Shown here piece by piece: positions 38,777-45,473 of a stretch of DNA of 45,473 bases. Source of the DNA: Cyanophora paradoxa (lineage: Eukaryota; Glaucocystophyceae; Cyanophorales; Cyanophoraceae). Under the pieces are notes generated by a model, which worked only from the letters and a program-made list of their open reading frames with translations, had not been told where the DNA came from and did no database searches. A program made the translations under genes and the position numbers. Where the stretch lies: contig QPMI01000240.1 of NCBI GenBank assembly GCA_004431415.1, positions 1 to 45,473 of the forward strand, given 5' to 3'. Each line of letters opens with the position of its first letter. The first letter of the stretch is position 1.

Positions 38777-40935
38777 GTCCCTTCTCTCTTTTCCTCGGGA
38801 ACCGCACCCATACCCCGTGTCTGCATCCGTGTACCCTGTACCAATTCTTTTCAAGATTGCCTCGCCTCCCTCGGCCCGCGTGCGCAGGTGCAGCGGCTTG
38901 CAATTGGTTCCGAAGACAGAAGCCCGCGCCGAGAGAAGAGCGGGAGGGGCCTGCGGGGCCACCCCTCAGGCCCCGCTCTCGTACCCCCCGCCCGCCTCCG
39001 GCCCGGCTCCGCCGCCCCCCTCCCGATCGGAGGCGCCGGGCTGCCCGCCCCCTCCGCGCGTCTCCCAGAGCCACCTCGCCCTCTGTCAGCCCCAAGGCGG
39101 GGGTACGGGGCCGGGCGGGGGGTACGGGCACCGGTGGTAGTGGGTGAGCATGTGGTCCTCGGGGCGCGCCTCGCGCCACTCGCCGCGGCAGAAGATCCGC
39201 CAGCTGTCCTCCGCGTACTGTACCCCCGTCGGAAGCCGGGGGGGGGCGAGCCGGGGGTACGGGCCTTGCCGACGCCGTGGAGCTGGGAGGGGGCCGTCCA
39301 GGGGAGCGTGAGGAACTCCCGCGCGAACCGCACCAGCGTCCTGGGGGGTACCGCGCTCGGGAGCGCGGGGGGTACAGGTCGCAGGGGGTGGGGTACCTGG
39401 CGCGCTTGTTGTAGAGGCCGAGGGGGGTGACGAGCTCGCGCAGCGCCCCCTGCGTCCCGGTCAGGGGGGGTAACGAGTCGAAGGGGGTACAGGGGCAAGA
39501 GAGAGGGCTGCGGGCCTCGTCGGCGGTGGCGAGCGCGGCGGCTGTGGGCCACCGCTCGAACAGGGCCCACACCACCGCCCGCACCTGTACCCCGCCCCGC
39601 CCAAGCCGTCGGCCGGGGTACACGGGTGGGCAGGGGGGAACGGGGCGTGCCTGGGCGCCGCGGGTGCGGTTGAGGAGCAGCGCCGCCACGAGCGTCTTGT
39701 ACGGGTCCCGCCAGATCCGCTCCTGGGGGTACCCCGCTCGGGCCGGGCGGGGGTACGGGGCCAGGCGGGGCGGGAGGTACCTGGATGAGGCCGTGAGGCG
39801 AGGCGGGGGCCTCCCATCCCGGCGCCGTCTCCTCCCCGGGCCTGCCGGCGCGCCTCAGGGACCGAAGGGGCGGGCGGGGCGGGGGCCGGGGCCGGGGCGC
39901 GCCTCAGCATCGGGCTCGCGGGCACGCTCGGCGGGTCGAACGGCGGCAGCGGCGGCGGCGGGCCCGGCCCGCCCCGCCGCCGGCCCCGCACCCCGGCCTC
40001 CTCGAGCTCTGCGGCCCCGCCGGCCGACCCGCTGCCTGCGCATGCGGGGTTGACGTGAGAGGGCTTCACGGGCGGCTGCGATTCCCGCGCGCCTCCAGGT
40101 GAAGGCTGCGGCGAGGCGGCGGCGCGCCGGCTGCGGCCCCGCGTCCGCGGGCCGATCGCCGCCGGAGGCTGCTCCGCCGGCCCCGGCGCGCCGGCCCCCG
40201 CCCCCTCCGCCGCCTCCTCCGCCCTCTCGCCTCCTGCGCGTCGCTTCCCGTGGCCAGCCGCCGCCTCCCGCCGCCCGCGCTCGCGGCCCGCGGGGCGCGG
40301 CGGTTCCGCCGGTGCGGGGCCAGTACGCCGATCGCGTCGCGGGGCCTGCGGTCGCGTCACGGCGCGCGGCGGAGTCGGACGGCGAGCGCACCGGCGCGCC
40401 TCCCGCGGCCGCCCCTCCCGCCGCGGGCCGGCAGCTCGTCTAGATCTGGCGCGGACGCGGGCGCCGGCGCCGCGTCCGCAGGAAGCGCTCTCTGACGCCG
40501 CGCCGTACGCGCGCCGCTCTGCTTCGTTCCGGCGCTCTGCGAGGATTCTCTTCGCGCCCGCTTTGCGCCCGCCGCCACTGCTGGCTCCCAGTACGCGGAT
40601 CGGGTCGCTGCGGCGGATGCGGCTGCGGTTGGGGTCGCGCGGCTCGAGGCGCGCAGGCGTAGCGTGCGCACCGGCGCGATCCTTCGACTTCCTCCGCTTC
40701 GGGGCCGCGCGCTCCGCCTCCTCTGCATCCTCGCCGGCGTCCGGTTGCGCCTCGCTGGCTGCGCTCGAGCGGAGCGATTGAGAGGCTGCGCTACGCGATA
40801 CTCACCTCGCAAGATTAATGCACCTTCGGCACGCCCGCGCTTCGCCCGCTTCGAGGAGGAGGCCGGCATCGGGGGGGGGGGAAGCTGGTCGCGGGTACGC
40901 TGCCGCCGCTCCCGCACTTCTGCTACTCTTCGCCG
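38777..40935. repeat. Segmental duplication, copy B
   Basis: Counterpart of 35,353-37,240. It carries the better glycosylase copy and the same divergent upstream region, now facing the dehydrogenase gene instead of the LRR gene. Confidence 0.85.
38966..39841 (-). CDS. MBD4: MBD4-like DNA glycosylase (HhH-GPD), copy B
   Basis: Exons from high to low coordinate: 39,841-39,781 (WEAPASPHGLIQ), 39,722-39,657 (ERIWRDPYKTLVAPLLLNRT RG), 39,584-39,516 (VRAVVWALFERWPTAAALAT ADE), 39,449-39,397 (GALRELVTPLGLYNKRA), 39,340-39,265 (RTLVRFAREFLTLPWTAPSQ LHGVGK), 39,217-39,132 (YAEDSWRIFCRGEWREARPE DHMLTHYH) and 39,074-38,966 (RWLWETRGGGGQPG to TGA). Every join is in frame. It matches the MBD4 catalytic domain from the LVQE-type entry helix through the hairpin LHGVGK and catalytic Asp in PEDH to the WLWE end. 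The enzyme excises T/U opposite G in CpG repair, which implies cytosine methylation in this organism. N-terminal exons above 39,841 are unresolved; Lys/Arg-rich frames (SSKRAKRGRAEGAL) near 40,850 are candidates. No methyl-CpG-binding domain is seen. Confidence 0.85.
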
Positions 40936-41133
40936 AGAGCAAATGGCCGGTGCGCGCCGTGCGCTCGTACCTGCTAGGAAGAGTCTCAGGATGCGACCGC
41001 CGGCTCTGGTGCCGCTCTCCCTCGCGTTCCCGTTCTCCCTCCCGCTTCTAGATTGAGTGCCGCCGGCCCGCGCCATTAGTCTAAGGCCCGACCGCACCCT
41101 CGCGCACTGCGAATTGACGGCGGCGTCCCGCAG

Positions 41134-42494
41134 CGCAAGCAGTGATCATTACGGGCGCAGCGAGCGGCATTGGGCGCGCCACCGCGAACCTCTTCGCCCA
41201 CAAGAAGGCCAAGGCTCGTCGCGCGCCCGCGCGACTCTGATCCGAATTCGGACCGCGCGCCCGCGCGATCTCCCGCCGCGCCCCGCGTCTCGGGCCGCCG
41301 CGCGCGCCTCGGGCTGTGCCTGCTTCGCTCCGGATGTCGATATCGATCCCCGGTCTCGCCGCGGCGCAGCTGGGGCTGATCTCGCGGGCCGGGGAGGACC
41401 TGGAGGCGGTGAGGAAGGAGCTCGCCGGCGCGCAGGTCTTCACCGCCGCCGGACGGTGCGCGCGCGCGCGCTCGAGTCCGACGCGCGCGCCGGGCCGGGG
41501 CCGGGGCCGCGGGGCGACGGGGCGGCAGTGTCGAAGCCGGCGGAGGTGGAGCGGGCGGTGAACGAGCTGGCGGGGCGGCTGGGCGGCCTGGACGCCCTCG
41601 TCTGCGCGCCGGCGTCTACGGCACCTGGGCCCCCGTCGAGCAGATCGCCCCCGACGAGCCCGCCCCGCCCCGCCCCGCCCCGCCCAGCGCCCGCCCCTCA
41701 CGCCGCCCCTCACGCCGCCGCAGGTGGGACGCCGTCGTCGACACGAACCTGCGGGGCACCTGGGCCTCCATCAAGCCCGCCCCGCCCCCGCCCCGCCCCG
41801 CCCCCGCCCCGCCCCGCCCGCCAGCCGACGCGCCTCGCCAGGTACGCGGTGCCGCACCTGCGGGCGCGGGGGGGGCGCGTGGTGGTGCTGGGGGACGCCC
41901 TCGGGACGCGCTCCTTCAACGCCCCGGCGCCGCCGCCTACGCCGCCTCCAAGGCCCGGGGGAGGGCCGGGCGGCCGGGCGGGGCGCTGAGGCTCGCGCAG
42001 GCGGCGACGCACGCGATGGCGAAGATGCTCGCCGCGGCCCGCCCCGCCCCGCCCCCGGCCCCCGGCCCCGGCCCCGCCTCACGGGCGGCGGCGGCGGCGG
42101 CGCATGCGCAGGAGCTCGGGCGCACCGCATCCGCGTCAACGTCCTCGTCCCCGGCCCGCCCCGCCCCGCCCCGCCCCGCGCCCGCCCCGCCCCGCCCCGG
42201 GCCGCTGAGGCCGCCGGCGCAGGACGGGTGGAGGGTACGCGACTCTGGAGAGCCGCACGGAGCGGGCCCCCGAGGAGGCCGCCCACCCCGGTACCCTCGC
42301 CCGCCCGACCGCCCCGCCCCGCCCCGCCCGCCCACGGGCCGGGCAGTGAAGTACCGCGAGGGGCGGCGCCGCTGCGGGCGTCGCCGTCGGCGGGGGACGT
42401 GGCGCGGGCGGCGGCGTGGCTGGCGTCGCCCGAGGCGGCGCTCGTCACGGGCGCCGAGCTCGCCGTCGACGGGGGGGAGGCCCTCGTCGCCTGA
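41134..42494 (+). CDS. Short-chain dehydrogenase/reductase, eight short exons, mostly GC-AG introns
   Basis: Exons: 41,134-41,213 (AVIITGAASGIGRATANLFA HKKAK, Rossmann TGxxxGIG); 41,370 to about 41,453 (LGLISRAGEDLEAVRKELAG); 41,529-41,657 (SKPAEVERAVNELAGRLGGL to APDE); 41,724-41,774 (WDAVVDTNLRGTWASIK); 41,842-41,952 (YAVPHLRARGGRVVVLGDAL, YAASK with catalytic Tyr and Lys); 42,001-42,036 (AATHAMAKMLAA); 42,109 on (HRIRVNVLVP); then GGYATLESRTERAPEEAAHP; last VARAAAWLASPEAALVTGAE LAVDGGEALVA and TGA at 42,492. NAD(P)-dependent oxidoreductase, FabG-like at the C-terminus; substrate unknown. Introns 1, 3, 4, 5, 6 and 7 start with GC. Three one-base deletions (before the NAG-like AGVYG, before AAAYAASK, after ELG) break the frame and may be assembly errors. 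The first exon with ATG was not found. Confidence 0.8.
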
Positions 42495-43957
42495 GCCCGC
42501 CCCTGAGAGCCCTCGGCTGCGCTCCAGATCCGACGCCGGCCTTGACTGGCTTATGTTCGATTATATTAGCTCGTCTCGGCGGCCGCGCGTCGAATGAAAT
42601 TTGAAGACGCCTGCAATTGCCGCGCGGCCGAGGGGTACGGGCACAGGGGTTAGGGGTACAGACCTGAGGGTCGGGGCGCCACAGCGGCTAGGCTAGGCTA
42701 GGCTCAGACTAGCTACCAGGTAGTGCGCCTGCTCGGCCCTTCAGCCGGCGGCGCGCGGTCGGTCACCGGGTCTGCACTGACTCTGCACTGAGTCTGCAGG
42801 CTGCAGCTCAATATTACTAGTTAATTTGTTCAAATGCAAGTTCAAGCCGTTAAACGCTCGCTGCGCGATTCAACTGCGCACGATGAATCGATGATCCGTT
42901 GCCCAATTGCATACCAGTATCCCAGTGATCCACAAGTCGCGCGCGGTCCGATCGATATCGGCGTCGATCGCGACTCGCGAGTCGGCGAGTCGACGACGGC
43001 GACTCGCCGAGTCGGGCCCGGCCGCCCGCGGCCGGGGAGTCGCCGTCGACTCGCCGACTAGTCGACTCGACGCCGAGTCGAGTCACATCAGTCGACTCGG
43101 ACTCGCGCGGCGCGCGCGCCGGCCGCGGCGCGCGCCGCGGCGGCGGCGGCGCGCGCGGTCCTTTTTTAAAAACAAAATCGAAAACAAAAAAAGAGCGCAT
43201 TGAACCAATGGCACAGTTGATTGCTACGGGCAATTTGCTTGGCAGCGCTAGCCGCTGAGCGCCGCTAGGTTCAAGGTTGCCCGTGACTGGCCCCGTGTAC
43301 TGTAAAACGAGAAATGTCCGGCGTCACTTTATTTCGGCAAAACCTGAAAAATGCGCCGAAATTGTGGTTCTACTACCGTAGTACTACGGTACCCGGAGTC
43401 CCGGACTCTACCGCGCAACACTTAAATACTGGACTCACTTAATTAACAGAGTCCCAAATCCTTGAATTAACAGACCGAAATTTTGACATAGTCTAGCTGT
43501 TAATTTGGGACTCTGCTAATTCGCTGCTGTTCAGTCGTCTTATACAATCTACCCCCAACATTACTGCCCCATACAATCCTAAATTTGCATAATCTGTTAA
43601 TTTGGGGCTCTGTTATTTCGCCGAATGGAGGGCCAGATTTTATAACCTGTTAATTAACGGGCTGTCAATTTAGTGTAACCAGGTACCGTGGTACTTACCC
43701 AGGCATTGATACTAGCCGCCCAATAGCATAGACGACATCTGCAGAGATACTATTTAAAGTTTAAACTCCCGGAGTCCGGATCCCTTTAATTTTGAGGGAT
43801 CTTATAATTACATCATTTACTGTAAGTCGGGAAATATTTAGTATACTGGATCTTTATAGTACCAAAGTTTTGAGGCCTGACTACTAAAGTTTTATCGTAT
43901 ACTAAACCGAGGTGCGAGGGGGGTACGTATCCCGCCCGCGCAGCCAAAGATGCATTG
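42495..43957. other. Non-coding, palindrome-rich DNA
   Basis: No gene seen. 42,955-43,110 is built from GAGTCG/CGACTC half-sites forming overlapping palindromes, followed by a GC-only block and an A-rich tract (43,160-43,200). From 43,430 to 43,680 the motif ATTAACAGAGTCCCAAAT recurs once direct and at least twice inverted (GTTAATTTGGGACTCTG, GTTAATTTGGGGCTCTG), as in subterminal repeats of foldback elements. Confidence 0.6.
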
Positions 43958-44174
43958 CGGGAGAAGCTAGCTATAGTGCGAGGGGGCTTCCGGACTCTCC
44001 AACAGATCATGCAAGACCCCCTGGCCGCCGGGCGCGCCCACCCCCTTCCAAATTAAAGGCCGCTACTAAAGCGCTCCGCGCGGCCAACTCTTAATTATTT
44101 TCAGCCTACTAAACCGACCAAACCCCGGGATTACTAATTATTTTGGGGTCTTAAATATTACCCGAATTACAGTA
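43958..44174 (+). repeat. Inverted repeat, left arm
   Basis: From CGGGAGAAGCTAGCTATAG to CCCGAATTACAGTA, matching the reverse complement of 45,269-45,473 with small indels. The arm reads KDALREKLAIVRGGFRTLQQ then IMQDPLAAGRAHPL in one frame, starting just outside it, which looks like a decayed coding fragment of unknown origin. Confidence 0.85.
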
Positions 44175-44303
44175 CATGACTCCATGATGAAACCGTACCA
44201 GTATCATCCCGGGCCCATTGATTCCCGGGCCCACGGTCCTCAGTGTTATATATATATACCGTGTAACAGAATATTAGTTCGCGCATAATATTAGTTCGGT
44301 ACC

Positions 44304-44343
44304 AAATTAGTGCGTTTTTTTTGCCGTGAAAACGCACTAATTT
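44304..44343. other. Perfect 15-bp hairpin
   Basis: AAATTAGTGCGTTTT (44,304-44,318) pairs exactly with AAAACGCACTAATTT (44,329-44,343) around a 10-base loop. The flanking motif ACTAATTTGAGACCG-ACTAAT recurs at about 44,430-44,455. It lies in the loop region between the two inverted-repeat arms and suggests a nested foldback element. Confidence 0.8.
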
Positions 44344-44499
44344 GAGACCGCACTAATAAAATGGCGCTAAGAAAATACCGTAGGAGTACAGCGTTTACCT
44401 CCCCGCCTCATTCGCTGACGCTCTAAAACGAACTAATTTGAGACCGAACTAATTACTATGGTCGGGGTCCGGGTGTTAGCGATCACCGGATTCCTAAGC

Positions 44500-44830
44500 G
44501 AGAATCGACTCGGATATCGCGATATCCGATGATCGGGATTCGCCGAGAGTCGGGACTCGGGAGTCGGGAGTCGGGACTCGGGAATCGGGATATCGAATCA
44601 TATTATCGATATCGATGCGACGATGTCCCGCGCGCGGCTCGCGATCGGCCGGAGTCCGCGGCGCCGATCGCGACGGCCCGCGGCGACGGGGGTCGGGCGG
44701 TACCGTCGGACGGTCCGGACTCCGGAGTCCGGAGTCCGGATCGGGAGCTCGAGTCCGGACTCGGGAGTCCGGACCGTCCGACGGTCGCCGAGTCGGTCCG
44801 GCGTCGGACCGGTACGCCGTGACGGCCGGT
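44500..44830. repeat. Cluster of GACTC/GAGTC and TCCGGA palindromes
   Basis: Dense direct and inverted repeats of GGGACTC, GGAGTC, TCCGGACTC and GATATC/ATCGAT, e.g. CGGGAGTCGGGAGTCGGGAC. There is no coding signal despite several open frames. Composition is unlike the AT-richer flanks. Confidence 0.75.
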
Positions 44831-45268
44831 ACCGCCGTACCGGTAGTAAGTAGGTCCGGTACGGCCGGGCGGTTCAACGGTTACCGGGCGGTACCGTCAC
44901 ACGTGCACAGACCGTAGTACTATACTACCGTGCAGCGGCGTGCATGCGCACGTGCATCACGGTGCATGACAGCTAGGGACTCCGGGACTCTGGGACCGGG
45001 AGTCGAGGACCGGGACTCATGTACATGTACTCTAGGGTAGGGAGTCAGCGACTGGCCGGAACGAGTCCGAACTTACTCCGAAGTTCTCCGAACGACCGTC
45101 GCCGAGTCGGACGCGGTAGTAACCGCTCAGTGGCCTATAGTAGCGGCGGTACGTGACTCAGTGAGTACGTATACTACGGTAACGTGACAGTCATGATCAC
45201 TGACTCTGTGAGCCTCGGAGTAACGTACCGTACCGTAGTACTAGGGTAGATCAGGGCAGGGCTTCTAC

Positions 45269-45473
45269 TACTGTAATTCGGGTAATATTTAAGACCCAAA
45301 ATAATTAGTAATCCCGGGTTTGGTCGGTTTAGTAGGCTGAAAATAATTAAGAGATATCGATACGCGCGGAGCGCTTTAGTATACGTAGCGGCCTTTGGAA
45401 GGGGTGGCGCACCAGGGGTCTTGATCTGTTGGAGAGTCCGGAAGCCCCCTAGCACTATAGCTAGCTTCTCCCG
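45269..45473 (-). repeat. Inverted repeat, right arm (cut by window edge)
   Basis: Reverse complement of 43,958-44,174 with small indels; the inner ends are TACTGTAATTCGGG (right) and its complement (left). About 1.1 kb separates the arms. The minus strand is open across it (GGFRTLQQIKTPGAPPLPKA) but no homolog is recognised. Because the arm reaches the last base, the outer end of the element is not visible. Confidence 0.85.

Noticed and set aside
38700-39430. Continuation of the LRR/coiled-coil frame to 39,430
   Set aside because: It runs antisense through well-supported glycosylase exons. It is an open frame by composition only.
41057-41989. 310-codon plus ORF read straight through the dehydrogenase gene
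   Set aside because: It contains exon pieces but also translates GCCCC-rich introns. The spliced model restores all SDR motifs.

Overview
The window looks like nuclear DNA from a very GC-rich unicellular eukaryote, probably an alga. The evidence is short spliced genes with compact GC-AG introns full of GCCCC runs, non-LTR retrotransposons (LINEs), a vertebrate/plant-type MBD4-like DNA glycosylase, and large tandem and segmental repeats. Nothing points to a prokaryote. GC splice donors are known to be frequent in some haptophytes and dinoflagellates, so that affiliation is plausible, but no marker gene here proves it. I see no rRNA, tRNA or CRISPR. Many clear protein domains are interrupted by single-base deletions next to G or C runs. 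Some of these may be assembly errors, so 'broken' genes should be read with caution.

Layout. 1-14,042 (minus strand): one giant LINE whose 3' end lies outside the window. Read 5' to 3' it has a 5' region with short tandem repeats, a multi-hydrophobic (membrane-like) N-terminal region, a 126-bp (42-residue) tandem array with 27 anchor points, an apurinic-type endonuclease (EEP), a reverse transcriptase with an intact YADD box, and an RNase H domain. 14,043-15,654: a segment that recurs almost identically at 24,265-25,862. 15,655-20,031 (plus): a 5'-truncated LINE 3' half with a Ulp1-like (C48) cysteine-protease domain, an RNase H-like tail, a CCHC zinc knuckle and a separate zinc-finger ORF. 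20,032-26,700: mostly non-coding, with small tandem repeats, a diverged 0.4-kb duplication, a second copy of the LINE 3' tip in inverted orientation, and duplicate B of the 1.6-kb segment. 26,700-34,900: several poorly resolved spliced genes. These include an acidic/basic disordered protein (plus) and a secreted-looking cysteine-module and proline-rich protein (minus) that contains a 53-base G tract.

35,350-42,500 is the best-resolved host gene cluster. Two copies of an MBD4-like glycosylase gene (minus) flank a leucine-rich-repeat/coiled-coil gene (plus), and a short-chain dehydrogenase/reductase gene (plus) follows. The duplication unit is a glycosylase gene plus its divergent upstream region, so each glycosylase copy is head-to-head with a different partner. 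Copy A lost its first recognisable exon through a local inversion and carries a frameshift; copy B reads cleanly through eight exons' worth of splice joins to a stop. 42,500-45,473 is AT-richer and packed with palindromes, hairpins and an approximately 0.2-kb inverted-repeat pair, and looks like mobile-element or foldback DNA.

Most promising for novelty: a LINE architecture joining multi-pass membrane-like segments, a long in-frame repeat array, EEP, RT and RNase H in one element, with a Ulp1-like protease encoded in a probably related element a few kb away; and the GC-AG intron set, where a GT donor in one glycosylase paralog is GC in the other.
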